Positions 44,372 to 55,532 of a DNA stretch of 64,000 bases are shown here, piece by piece. Positions within the stretch are counted from its first letter, which is position 1. Each line of letters starts with the position of its first letter. The stretch covers positions 161,498,501-161,562,500 of the forward strand of contig CM057456.1 of assembly GCA_016271365.2 (NCBI GenBank), in the 5' to 3' direction. The notes under the pieces are model-generated. The model worked only from the letters and a program-made list of their open reading frames with translations, did not search any database and was not told where the DNA came from. This stretch comes from Neoceratodus forsteri (Eukaryota > Chordata > Ceratodontiformes > Ceratodontidae). The position numbers were made by a program, and so were the translations under genes.

Positions 44372-46003
44372 GTGGGCAGAGGGGACAGTGAAAAAGCAGG
44401 GATACTGAATGAATATTTCTGCTCAGTACTCACAAAAGAGGAGGAGGAAGTGCCTAATCCAGTTAACAGAAGCACTCTTGATAGGGGGGTCGATCCCAGT
44501 CCTTTCACAGAAGAAAGGGTTCTGCAAGAACTCCTAAAACTGAAGGTGGACAAAGCAATGGGTCCTGATGGAATTCACCCCAGAATTCTAAAAGAATTAA
44601 CGGAGGAACTAGTGAAACCATTGGCTACTCTTTTAATAAATCATGGGAGAATGGTGTGGTACCCGAGGACTGGAGGAAGGCGGATGTGATTCCTCTTCAC
44701 AAAAGTGGGACCAAGACAGAGGCAGGAAACTACAGACCTGTCAGTCTGACCTCTGTGGTAGGGAAAGTGATGGAGTCACTTCTGAAGGAAAGAATAGTTG
44801 AGTACCTAGAGGCCAGTGGAGCACAGGACCCAAGGCAGCATGGATTCACACGGAAGGTCATGTCAGACCAATCTAATAGATTTCTTTGACTGGGTGACCA
44901 AAGTAGTAGACCAGGGGAGGGCTGTGGACATGGCCTACCTAGACTTTGTAAGGCATTTGACACAGTCCCACACAAAAGATTAATAGTCAAATTAACCAGC
45001 CTGGGAGGGTCCCAGGGTGATAGCCTGTAAAACATTGGCTGCACAACAGGACACAGAAGGTAATTGTAAATGAGTCCACTCTGAAGAAAAGGGGTTATTA
45101 GTGGGTACCGCAGAGGGTTCAGTATTGGGTCCAGTCCTTTTAATGTCTCTCATCAGTGACATTGCAGAGGGACTGAAGGAAAAGTATGCCTTCTGCAGAT
45201 GACACAAAGATCTGCAACAGGGTTGATACACAAGGAGGCTGGAAAGGATGAAAAGGACTTGGCAAGGTTGGAGGAATGGTCAGAAGTATGGCAGCTGGGA
45301 TTCAATGCAAAGAAGTGCAAAATAATGCACCTGGGAAACAAGAACCCAGGGAAGAATACACAATGGGTGGGGAGGTAGTAACAACAACAAAAAGGAAGGG
45401 GACCTGGGGTAATCATATCAGATGACCTTAAGGTTAGCAAGCAATGTGAGAAGGCAGTAGGGAGGGTTGGGGTATACTGGGATGTATAAGGAGAGGCATC
45501 AGCAGCAGAAAACAGGAAGTTGTTATCCTCTGTACAGACAGTTGGTGAGACCCCATCTGAGTACTGTTTCAGTTCTGGAGACCCCATCTCCGCAAGGACA
45601 TAGGCAGGATAGAGGTAGTCCAGAGGAGGGCAACTAAAATGGTGCAGGGTCTACAAGAGAAGCTGTATGAGGAGAGACTAAAGGAGCTTAATATGTATAC
45701 CCTTGAGGAAAGAAGGGAGAGGGGGACATGATAGAAACTTTTAAGTACCTCAGTGGAATCAACAAAGTCCAAGAGGGTAGCATCTTTCAGAAAAAGAGAC
45801 TTGCAAGAACAAGGGGACACAATTTAAAGATAGGAGGGCGGTTCAGGGGCAATGTGAGGAAGTATTATTTCACAGAGAGGGTAGTGGATGCATGGAATAG
45901 CCTTCCTGAGGAGGTTGTGGGGTCTAAAACTGTGGGAGAATTCAAGAATGCATGGGACAGACATAAGGCAATTCTTGTGGGGGAGGGGGGTAGGAAGAAA
46001 TAG
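44372..46003 (+). pseudogene. CR1 reverse transcriptase and C-terminal region
   Basis: The frame at 44372-44689 includes LNEYFCSVLTKEEEEVPNP and MGPDGIHPRILKELTEEL. The frame at 44656-44889 includes WRKADVIPLHKSGTKTEAGN, YRPVSLTSVVGKVMESLLKE and GFTRKVMSDQ. The YLDF.KAFDTVP block near 44935-44965 and the ADDTKICN block near 45197-45220 are in broken frames. The frame at 45728-46003 gives FSGNVRKYYFTERV-type sequence, WNSLPEEVVGSKTVGEFKNA and WDRHKAILV before the stop. Confidence 0.88.
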
Positions 46004-46129
46004 GCTGTTGGTTAATTAGGATCTATGACCTATCCTATAGGTAGGGAAATGGGCAGACTAGATGGGCCAAGCGGTCCTTATCTGCCGTCAAAGTCTATGT
46101 TTCTATGTTTATGAAGAGGTTTTAAGTGG

Positions 46130-46312
46130 TTGTCCCAGCCCTTTAAGTTCCTTTCCTAATTTCTAAATACCGAGTCATCCTCTCTCTCTGCCTTGACTGC
46201 CCTGAAAAGTGCTTTCATATACTGTTTTCTAGTCCTGACAAGGGCTTTTAATTAGCCTTTTCCAGGCCCCTCTTTGTTAGCAGACAGCCATGAAAAGGGT
46301 TTTTAATCTGCA
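46130..46312 (+). repeat. Degenerate ~45-bp minisatellite, right block
   Basis: The motifs ccctgaaaag (46200), cctgacaag (46234) and ccatgaaaag (46288) are each followed by ggctttt- or gtttttaat-like sequence, matching the units at 38414-38600. The two blocks were probably one array before the insertions between them. Confidence 0.6.
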
Positions 46313-46974
46313 TTGCTAAAACTGCTGCCTGTGAACAAGAGCTAGTCTTGGTCTCCTGCTGCAGGATCAGCACACAAAGAATTGAAGTGTTGAAGGCAAA
46401 AGGAAAATGGGCAACTGTTCATGCACAATGTCGAGGAACAGCTCTGCAGCCTGCTCCAACTGTGGCACTGTTTTCATTTTTGCTGCTTGATGAAACCACT
46501 GACTGCACAGAACAGCCCATCATAGGATGTTGGGTTGAATGGGCATCTCTCAAAATAAGACATCATGATGTTGGGATACTCAAAGCCCAAACTTACAGGT
46601 GGCAGCATCTCCTGGGTCTTCGTGCCCATTAATGCTATTTCTCTTGGTGCCTGTCCCAGGGTTAGGCAGACAAATGAAACCAAATGTCCCTTGAGAAAAC
46701 TGAATGTCTGGGACAGGCAGACGTGTGGTTATTTCGACCCTTGGGGTGGGACCATCCTACTGTATATAAAGGTTCAGTGAAATAAAACCATAAGTGCAAA
46801 ATAAAGAACAGATGGTAACGCAGCTGGTTATCTGGTTCGTGGTAGTGGGAAGAGCCACAGGCATTAAGATTACTTTTTAAGGTTCTATTTATTAGAATGG
46901 GGAGATACAGTATTGCACCATTCCATGTGTGTCGGTCCATCAGGTTGGCCTCCATCATCCTAACAGCAAAAACA
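46313..46974. other. No gene recognised
   Basis: Short frames (up to 98 codons) on both strands without recognisable domains. Confidence 0.4.
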
Positions 46975-47660
46975 TAAAATGCATTTTGAGTCCATGTATT
47001 TATCTAGCCTTTCCTTGAAACTCTTTACACTTTCTGCCTTAATACCTCTGGCAACTGATTCCAGACTCCCATCACCCTGGATAAACAAAATGCTTTCTTA
47101 GGTGTCTCTCTGAACTGTCTCTTCCCCTTACCTTGTACTGGGCTGTCAGCAGCGTTTGCCTGTTGGGGTCCTGGGACTCTCTACTTTAAAATTAGGATCC
47201 TGGATCAAATTCTGGAAGTTCAGCCGTGCTCCGTTGGAGCCGCTTTGGCATGTCCTACTACAGTATGTGTAAGAAATGAGCAGCAGCTTGTGCACCCTGA
47301 GAAGCTAAGAGTGTATCACGGGGACTCTACACTGTGATAGAAGCTACCCGTACATAAAAGACATGGGACCCTGAATTCATGAGAACCAAATCGCACTCAT
47401 TCCCTCTAGTTGTGCTATTCTAGATTTGGAGAAACAGGCGAACCTGATCAAGTTTTATAAAACTGTATGATTGAATCAAGATCATATCGCTTCTCAGTGT
47501 CATGCCTTCAGTCCCCTTGATCATCTTTGTAGTTGTGTAGTGTATCTTTTTCCAGTTCCCTTCTGTCCTTATTGTAAAGTGGTGCCCAGAATTGCATGCA
47601 TGTGAAATCTAACCTACGTCTTGATACGGGTCCATTTCAGATATTTATCTATGTGGGACA
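46975..47660 (-). mobile_element. CR1 LINE, old 3' part
   Basis: On the minus strand, 47395-47640 gives a diverged thumb segment with FWAPLY-like and LEKDTLHNYKDDQGD-like readings (CR1: QFWAPHYKKDMDLLE). Near 46975-47100 comes the terminal block FVYPGDGSLESVARGIKAES followed by VKSFKERLDKYMDSK. Similarity is clear in order and spacing but low, so this is an older insertion than the other CR1 copies. Boundaries are approximate. Confidence 0.6.
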
Positions 47661-48348
47661 TTGACCCACTGGGTATAAAAGGTAAGGGTCAAATGAAAAA
47701 AATAATGGGTCATATTATTCAGCCAAGCCCAGATTCATAAAACAGCAGTTTAAAACCTCTATAACAGTGAGCAGGTTGTCCACAAGGTAGAAGAAAGGGT
47801 GGGTCAAAATGTAAAACTGTGTGCCAGTTGTCCCAATCCCCCACCCAAAAATGAACCTGCATGATCACCGTTTCCTACCTGTTTATCCTTTTTTCATGAT
47901 GATATTTGCTTGCTTCACTAGCTGCCCCCAAGCACTGCATAATCACCCTCAGACTAGGTGCTGTTGTGCTCTGTGTGGCATATTGTGCACCAACAGGAAG
48001 GCTTGGGTTTGTGTCCAGAGCCTGACTTTCAGATTGGCCTTAGGATTCAAGGGGCAATATGGGAAAAACACTATTTGTGTGAGGGCTGCAGTAGTATGAT
48101 AGTCTTCAGTGGAATACAGAGCTGCATTCACATCATGGGTAACCACACAACAACAGCATTCTTCACCAAAGTTTGAGATATGGCTGAGTCCAGCCTGAAA
48201 CTAGAGAGAGGCACTGTAGGGGGTAACATTGAGTGATCCCATGGGGGGAGGTGGTTGGGGATCTGCAGGGACAGAACTGGACAGTATTAGCAGAGGACCT
48301 GAGTTGGTGTGATTGCGTTTTGGTAGGCAGGCAGACTGGTGGTTCAGA
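47661..48348. other. No gene recognised
   Basis: Overlapping frames of 65-92 codons at 47821-48176 have no recognisable domain. The last eight bases, ggttcaga (48341-48348), are the left target duplication of the hAT element that follows. Confidence 0.5.
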
Positions 48349-48406
48349 CAGGGATAGAAATTAACTTTTTTCGGTACCTGCACCAAGGTGCATGTGGAGG
48401 AAAAAG

Positions 48407-50997
48407 TCACATGCGCCATAGTCTGGTTACTTGCACCGGTGGACAAAATGATAAAAATTGAAAAAAGATAACTGATTCAGGAATTGTTACATATGAAAAT
48501 GGATGCAGTACTATTCTACAACATATCAATGTCTTCATCACTTTCCCAGGCCTTTTCGTTTTTCTGGCACCGTAAGGTGCTGTTTGAGGTCTCCTTGTTC
48601 TCTTTCTTGCTGACCACCACCTAGCTTTGGCATTATCTGGCGAGTATGTGGACACTGTATCACTGCTCAAACTAGTTGCCATTAAGGCCGAAACAGTTTC
48701 TGGTCTTAAGTTTGCCCTCCAGTCATGTTTTATCCGTGACATTAACGAGAAACCCTTTTCATATTCTGCAGTAGAAGATGGAATGAGAAGAAATATTTTC
48801 AGCAGTGAAAGAATGTCTTTAAAGTCCTCCCTTTCGTCAGAAAGAACTCTTGCCCACATAGTAGTGGAATCTAAAGGTGGATGGTAAGCTGCATTTAGGG
48901 TCTGGACATATACTTTTAGTTCTGACCACTGCAACACTGCTGAAACAGCACTGTATCCCTTTGGTTCCAGAATGTCACTGTAGTGAGACAATAATGACTT
49001 GACTTCTGTGTCTCCATACTCTGCCAGGGAATCAGGCCAGTTAGACAGGTTGAAAATTCCCATTTCCGTAATGACACGTTCATTAACAAATTCAGAGAAA
49101 CAATTCTCCATTTGATTTAGGGTGGAGGCCAGCACTTTCTTCACAACAGCCACAATGCTGCTTTTCGCAGTGTTTGCATCCTCGTCAGATTCTGATCTAC
49201 TACGTCTTGCTGAACTGGAAGAATCAAGATCCACACCTTTGTAATGCAGCTTGCCATCCACGAGACTGATTCCTGTGTCAAGGCAATCAATAGTCTCTGA
49301 ATCGCTGAGAGATTTCAGTTTTGTCATGAGAGAAAGAACTTTAGCTTGCACTGAGTCTACTGTTAAGTTATTTTGCTGAAATGCCAGCGTTATCCTGGAC
49401 ATGACTGCTATGTAGAATTCTAGAAAGTTGATGAAGAACAATATCCTTGGCGATTTTATCTGCCTTAGGATTGCAATGGCCTTTTCTCTTTTATCCCGTG
49501 CCATTTACTAACACATCCTCCTGGTGTGTAATAATTGCTGGTTAATTTGTCTGCAACACTTTCACAGCATGCTGGTGATGTGGCAGCCACCTTGTTCCTC
49601 CAGTATTTACTGGATGCAGTACCTGGATGCCCAGTGCCTCTCCCGCAGCCTGTAAGCTAGTCCAGTTTAAAGCAGAGTGCTTATAGAAGCCATGCAGTAA
49701 GGATAGCAAATCCTCCACTGTGGAGTATAGTGGTGTCCCCTTTATCACATATTTCGTGACCAGCTCAAGTCTGCATGCACAGTAGTGCACAACTTTGAAA
49801 AGTTTTTCTTCCTTCAGTCTTGTGGCTACTCCAGTTTTACTGCCCTTCATAACTAATGGCCCATCAAAGCAGCAAGCCACTAATTTATTTTTCCAGTCTT
49901 GTATCCAGAGATCATTTTCTAGAGTATGTTTTAAAGTTAATGTTATACTTTCTGAGTCTGCCTTGTCTAGAGGTTTAAGTGCCACAAATTTAGTGACAGG
50001 ATTGCACTTTTCCAAGATGTGGACATACGCTACCTCCTCTTCAGTAATACTTTTGTCTGTTGAGCCATCTGACAGAATGGAAAAGAAATCTTGAGACTTC
50101 ACCAATGATATTAGATCTTCCATTTTATCTCTGTAAATATATTCTGTGAATACTCTTGCCTGTTTGTCGTTACAATAGGTTTCACTGACTGACACCCCAT
50201 TCGCTCGTAAGAAGTTTATCTCATCTTTTAGATCAGTAAGCGGTCGTGCTTTTTTACTGAGAAAAAAAGTTGTTCTAAAAAGAACCCTTATTTGCTCAAA
50301 TTCTTTTTCTTCCATTTTTTTGGACAATCTTTATTAATGACTGCTCTGTAGGGGTTATACTGTGGGCAAAAAATGCTTTTCTGGATGCTTCATGTACATC
50401 TGATGACTCATGAAATTCAACGTTTGCTTTTCTAAAAGATGAACACTCATCCCTGAAAGAATTATTATTCCCTGATTTATCAAATAGTTCACACCAGTCA
50501 CATTTCATGATGTTCAGTTCACTCTCGTATTTAAGCTATTTACGGATCTGTTTCCAAGAGTCCACAAATGTATACGCTTTTTTTTTTTTTTTTAAGGGTG
50601 GCTCTCCATCATGTGGTAGAGTAGGAGGTTGAGGAGGAGGCACTGAGCTTGAGGTACACTGTTGGTCATGGGCACAGTCAGAAATAGGGCTAGGAGGAAT
50701 CAGAAGAAGGCAGGACTACGTAGCATACAGGTTCAACTTCGGAAACAAAGGAGTTAGATTTTGTTACTGACACATTCACATTGGAAGTACTAGTGCTGGG
50801 AATTGCTGCTGCACTACTGGCATCTCAGAGACTTCAGACTGGCCGCTGCCACCACCAGACTGAGACACACATGACTGCATCTGGACATCTGCTACAGGAA
50901 CTGCAGCATCCACTGCGGCCAGTTCACCACTTGTTTTGCTGAACTTGTAGTGAAAAAGAGTATTAATTGGTTTGGGTAAAGTTTTCTTGGGTGGCAT
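48407..50997 (-). pseudogene. hAT transposase (ZNF862-like type), disabled
   Basis: From the N terminus: MPPKKTLPKPINTLFHYKF, a low-complexity S/Q/P-rich linker, a KKKKKKAYTFVDSWKQI block, then a BED/TTF-type finger MKCDWCELFDKSG with CxxC and a later HxxxxxxH-like pair (50400-50508). The RNase H-like core follows (49542-50327) with ILSDGSTDKS (first acidic residue), CCFDGPLVMKGSKTG (second), HYCACRLEL and GTRWLPHH. The C-terminal part (48407-49504) has the hATC dimerisation block SSTAEYEKGFSLMSRI. Defects are a frameshift near 50790, a stop before the finger, an extra A in an A7 run near 50325, a stop after VLQTN, and a frameshift near 49505. Confidence 0.9.
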
Positions 50998-52808
50998 GGT
51001 TGTTTAACAGTGTGCTGTGAGCTTATTGTCTGCCTTCTTATGTAATATAAATGTCAATAAAAATTGCTATGCTGTGAGTCAGAAAAGTGTCTGTGTATTT
51101 TTTTTTTTTTTAATATAGCACCTAAATTGCTAAATAGATGGATCCCTCAGAGCAGGCAGGCAGGTGAGTGAGGGCATTCAAATAAATTCAGTTCAGTAAT
51201 CTGAGATTAACTCAGAGAATTAGAGTAAATTCCTTACAACAAGTCAAGACCAAGTTAGTTCGCAACTTAGTCCAAGGCAAAGCTGTTGAACCAGTTAGGG
51301 ATTTATTTCTCCCACCAAAACTGATAACTGTACTGTACCCAACCGAAACGAGAGAGAGCGAGAGAGACTGTAAGGTATTTCAGTACAGTAAGTCAGAGTG
51401 TATAATTTCACTCACACTAGGAGAGTATGGTAGTGGGGTGATGGGTCAGTGACAGTCGTAGTAGGCGTAGCACTACTAGCACAGCACAGATACAGATTTA
51501 TATTGTGCAACTTGAACCATTACATAGGCTACACACTGTAGTTAGGCTGTGGGCAGTGGACTCCATGCTTCCTTAGTTCAAAACAAAAATTTTTTTTTTT
51601 TCTTTTATCAGATTTCACAACAGACACAAGTATTACTGAAGAAGAGGCTGACAGCTAGTAAAGCTGTAATTCACCTTGAATTACTGTTCTTACTCTGTTT
51701 GACAAAAGTAAATTATGTATATTATAAATATAAAAAAGCTCACACTGTTACAACACACACTGACTGGACTGGTACTTAATGGTTTTAAGGCTAGCTTCCC
51801 CTCACATATTTAGACACAACCGGTGCTGGACGGACTGGACTGGAGACAACAGTGGTTTGTCAACTGTTGCAAGACCTGGGACTGAGTCTAGACTGTGAAG
51901 GATAAAGGCTGCAGACTGCCCTCACAAAAAATGAAAAGCAGTTAGTTGTCTACTCTGAAAGACCACAAAGTATTTTTTTTGTCACACAAAGTGAAGTAGG
52001 GAAACAAAATGTAATAGGGAATCAAAATGTAGCAATGTTGTGGACCTGGTAAAACCACAGTAGTTGCTCAACAGGCAAACAGTTAATCTCCTATAAGTTT
52101 GACCCTTACTTTATTTATTTATTTATTTTTCAATTTAAAATAAACAGCAACTGTCTTTTTATCTGGGCTGCAGCAAATCTCACACTGCCTTGGCTTAAAT
52201 TTATGGTTTATTATAACACATAATCACTGGACTGCCAGGTTCTTAATGGTTTTAAGACTAGCTTCCAATGTGTATTAATTTAAGTGAGTTTTTTTTACAG
52301 ACTGTCCCCACAAAAAGAAAAGCAGTTGTTTGAAACTAGCACAAGGATTCTTTCCCCAAAAAATAAATGAGTGAGGAATCAAGATGGCAAGGTTGTGATA
52401 ATACCACAAATTACTCAACACAGTTAAGTCCTCCTCTCCTCACTTAGAGTGTGTAAAAATGAACTGCAACTGCTCTTTTTTTATATTTAGTCCCCTCTGC
52501 TGCAAGCAAACACAACTGAAGAAAATTCCCACCTTGATTAGGGGAGGTGAAGCCTCAATTTACTTTGCTCGTCAAGACAGTTATTTCCAGCTATACAAAC
52601 GTTTTTTTTTTTTTTTTTTAGTTACAGCTTTTAGCTGTTAAACACACTCTACCTGCCTAAAATACAGCTAATAGTTTTGTTTTTGCACAGAAATGAAAAT
52701 ATTCATTTGGGGAACTGATCGCGTACACAGAGCTTCCTGCCTAGTGCCTGATCTCACACACAAACTCTCCACAAAACTGCGTAGCTGCTGGATTTGATGC
52801 GCATGCCT
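50998..52808. other. Non-coding 5' region of the hAT transposon
   Basis: AT-rich DNA upstream of the transposase gene (the gene points left). Homopolymer runs occur near 51098, 51590 and 52600, and a (ttta)n tract near 52110-52127. A promoter for the transposase would lie here, but no element stands out. No second gene is seen. Confidence 0.55.
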
Positions 52809-52873
52809 ATGTTAACCTTACTGTACCATGAGGGTGACAGAAAGAGGCACACGTGGTACAGTAAGGTTAACAT
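52809..52873. repeat. Inverted repeat, 22-bp arms
   Basis: The left arm atgttaaccttactgtacca (52809-52828, continuing tg) and the right arm ending ggtacagtaaggttaacat (52852-52873) are complementary at 21 of 22 positions, with a 21-base loop. It lies inside the hAT transposon about 490 bases from its right end. Confidence 0.92.
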
Positions 52874-53363
52874 TGCATGGGATATGCCAGAGTTTAGCCA
52901 CTAGGTCCCGCCTTTAGCTCCGTGATCACCCTGCCCCAGTGCAGTTCAGCACCCACCCCAGCCCCTTCCTACCAGTCACCACCGCAGCTCAGGTCATGAA
53001 TATGAGCACCCACCTTCTTTGTACTGTAGCTCCTCCTGAACCTGTTCTCCGTCTGGCGCTGCCGCATCCCGCCTCCTTTTCTCTGGACACTCCTCATGCA
53101 GGATGCTCCCGATGCTCAGTCCCGAGCTCTTCAGTGGAGTGACGCTTATGTGCTAAGAGTTTAACGCAACGCCAAACTAAAAAATAAATGTTTCAGCCTG
53201 CCTGTACACTCAGCACTGTGCCCCTAGAGGCAGCTTGCGGTATTACAGCCAAAAGACTATACAGCCTATCTGCACTACAGTGCAAGCCAGAGACAAAACT
53301 ACATGCACCAGCCTGTTCCTGCTTGCACTGGAAACAGGCCAGGTATGTTAATTTCGATCTCTG

Positions 53364-53530
53364 GGTACAGAAGTAAGTGGTTCCTCCCTGGAGGTAAAAT
53401 TACATCGGAAAACAAGTCTCTCTCTCCTGGTCTGCCGCATCTCCTTGCTTTTCGTACGGTAATTTCTTAAAAGGCACAGTGTCAACACCTTGGGTCTCAA
53501 AGTGTTTCTAGTTTAAAATACACACTTTGT
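53364..53530. other. Short spacer between the hAT transposon and a SINE
   Basis: Begins with the right target duplication ggtacaga (53364-53371) of the hAT element and ends with the left target duplication actttgt (53524-53530) of the following SINE. Confidence 0.7.
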
Positions 53531-54101
53531 AGCCAGCCCGGTGGCGCTAAGGGTTGAGGCACTGGGTGCCACACTTCGCACTTCGCCGGCAACCGGGTTC
53601 GGGAACACATCTGGATTAGGTCGGGGTTGGCAGGGGGGAATAGGATTGAGTGTTCAGAGGACTGTTTTCCTATCCTTGGGGAGGGATTGGGGCTTCCATC
53701 ACTCTGCAGCGGCCCCCGATGGAGATCGAGGGCACTGCAAGGAGCGGTGTACTTGGGACCGTAGTGCGGCAGAAGTTGGCACTTTGTGAATACGATGTCA
53801 TTGCATGTCTGCACTTCGGGGGGGGTGCAAAATAGGAGGAAAAAAAATGGAGTGGGCAACTGAGCAGCTTGATAGCTGCACTTAACTGCACCTTGAGGGG
53901 CTTGTCGTGGAATTGCACTGCAGGCTTGGTCCCGGCCCGGCATGGGATGGGGGGGGGGATCCCCTCCGCAGGTACGATGGTAGCACCAGTCCGGTATGTG
54001 AGTGAGTCTGCGGGCTGCCCAGGGCGTTGGAAGGCGGTGGCTGGATATTACCAGGTTGTGCTGCCCAGGAGGATAAAATAAATTAGTGATAGAAAAAAAA
54101 T
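53531..54101 (+). mobile_element. tRNA-derived SINE (ggccagcccggtgg family), copy 2
   Basis: Starts agccagcccggtggcgctaa, has a B-box-like gggttcgggaac near 53596, a long GC-rich body (ggaggactgt, ctgcagcggcccccgatgg) and an A-rich end (aggataaaataaat, gatagaaaaaaaat). The 7-mer actttgt occurs directly before (53524-53530) and after (54102-54108), giving a target duplication. At 571 bp it is long for a SINE. Open frames inside are composition artefacts. Confidence 0.85.
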
Positions 54102-54194
54102 ACTTTGTGATTGCTTACCGCCTTTAGAATTTTCAGATGTTGCTGGTTATTTTATCTGCTTCCTTTCTAAATAGCAGACTGTTTTTACTTAGGT

Positions 54195-55532
54195 GTGGGT
54201 GGGTATGGCCTAAACAGAATAATTCAACCATGCAGTGGTCGGCATCTGCGGGATGAATCCAAGCAGGATGAAAACTGTTCAAGAGGATTAGTGCAGTCCT
54301 ATGGATCACGTAGATCTCTGGATCTGCTATACTTTGACTTCAGCAAGGCTTTTGATTCAGTACCACACAAAAGGTTTGCTCAAAAAAGATGAAAGACCTG
54401 GGTGCAGCTAAAACCATAGTGAACTGCGTGGGTAGTTGGCTAGAAGGGAGGCAGCAGAGCGTGGTGGTCAACAGTGTTAAATCAGAGGAAAGGGAAGTTA
54501 TGAGTGGGGTTCCACAGGGATTTGTCCTGGGTCCGGTCCTCTTCAACATGTTCATTAATGACATTGGTGAGGGAATCCAAGGCAGGCTGTGTCTCTTTGC
54601 AGATGACACAAAACTGTGTGGGAAGGTGTATAATGATGAGGGAATAAGGGATATGCTGCGGGACCTACAAAAACTAAAGGGGTAGTCAAAGGTCTGGCAG
54701 TTAAAATTCAATGCCAAAAAGTGCAAGGTAATGCAGTTAGAGAAAAGGAACCCCAAGACGGAATACTGGATGGGTGGGGTGAGACCTAGCACTACAGAAG
54801 AGAAATGGACTCTAGGAGTTAGCATCAATAACTCTTTCAAACAAACAAGCCAGTGCAACAAGGCCTGTAGCAAGGCTATCAGGATGCTGGGATGTACTGG
54901 AAGGGGTATTGATAGCAGAAGAAAAGAGGTAATACTTCCCCCTGTACATAATTGTTGTTGAGGTCTCACCTGGTGTACTGTGTCCAGTTCTAGAGCACTC
55001 ACCTCATCAAGGATAGGGACAGATTGGAAACAGTGCAGTGTAGAGTAACAAAAATTATTCCGGGTCAGTGGGGCAGATCCTACGAGGAGTGCATCAAGGC
55101 ACTAAATATATATTCAGAAGGAGGAGGGGAGATATGACGGAGACCTTCAAGTTCCTTAAAGGAATTAACAAGGTAACCATGGGGAATTATTTGCCCTGAA
55201 TACCATCTTGAAGTCACGTGTGGAAATTAAGAGGACAGAGGTTCAAGAGATGTGAGAAAGTACTTCTTCTTGGAAAGGGTGGTGGAACCTTGGAACGGTG
55301 TATCAGCTGAGGTGGTGGGTGCAGACACAGTCAGGGGATTCAGATAGGCATGGGATAGAATGAAGGGAATAGTGGTCACCTGGGTCGACAAGACCAGTGA
55401 GGAGAATGCGAATAGGACGAGGAGGATTAGTATCTTGGAGGAATAGTATGTTTCAGGGATTATAGGGAATATGGGCAGACTGGATGGCCCTCTGGTCTTT
55501 TTCTGCCATAATGGTCTATGTTTCTATGTAGG
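54195..55532 (+). mobile_element. CR1 LINE, 5'-truncated (second subfamily)
   Basis: Begins just before the LLYFDFSKAFDSVPHKR block, then WLEGRQQSVVVNSVKSEERE, VMSGVPQGFVLGPVLFNMFI and LCLFADDTKLCGKV, where the FADD active site is intact (54593-54618). The thumb (LGVSINNSFKQTSQCNKACS, MLGCTGRGIDSRRKEVILPP) follows, and the 3' end is gggcagactggatggccc, ctttttctgccataatgg and tatgtttctatgt. Its 3' signature (tggtctttttctgcc) differs from the 28-46 kb copies (ggtccttatctgcc), so it is another CR1 subfamily. Confidence 0.88.

Larger units (their letters stand above)
43433..46118 (+). mobile_element. CR1 LINE, 5'-truncated in the endonuclease
   Basis: Starts inside the endonuclease (GRRGGGVALYVKEGIKA) and continues to a complete 3' end with gggcagactagatgggcc, ggtccttatctgccgtca and ctatgtttctatg. 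It is the longest CR1 in the window after the one at 27 kb and is nearly collinear with the copies at 28.4-30.6 and 32.1-33.6 kb. Many single-base deletions disturb the frames after 44900. Confidence 0.9.
48349..53363 (-). mobile_element. Complete hAT transposon (TIRs and 8-bp target duplication)
   Basis: The left end reads cagggatagaaattaac and the right end gttaatttcgatctctg; the second is the reverse complement of the first with two mismatches in 17. The 8 bases outside are ggttcaga (left) and ggtacaga (right), matching at 7 of 8, as expected for hAT target duplications. The 5015-bp element carries a transposase gene on the minus strand near its left end (48407-50997). About 2.3 kb of non-coding DNA lies upstream of the gene. 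Subterminal sequence such as ggttacttgcaccggtgg may be transposase binding sites. The gene is disabled, so the copy is not autonomous now. Confidence 0.92.

Noticed and set aside
48407..50997. A host zinc-finger gene of ZNF862 type
   Set aside because: The frame is broken several times and the whole unit is enclosed by hAT inverted repeats and an 8-bp target duplication, so it is a transposon copy.
53497..53943. A 148-codon minus-strand gene
   Set aside because: It lies inside a GC-rich SINE with target duplications; openness reflects composition.
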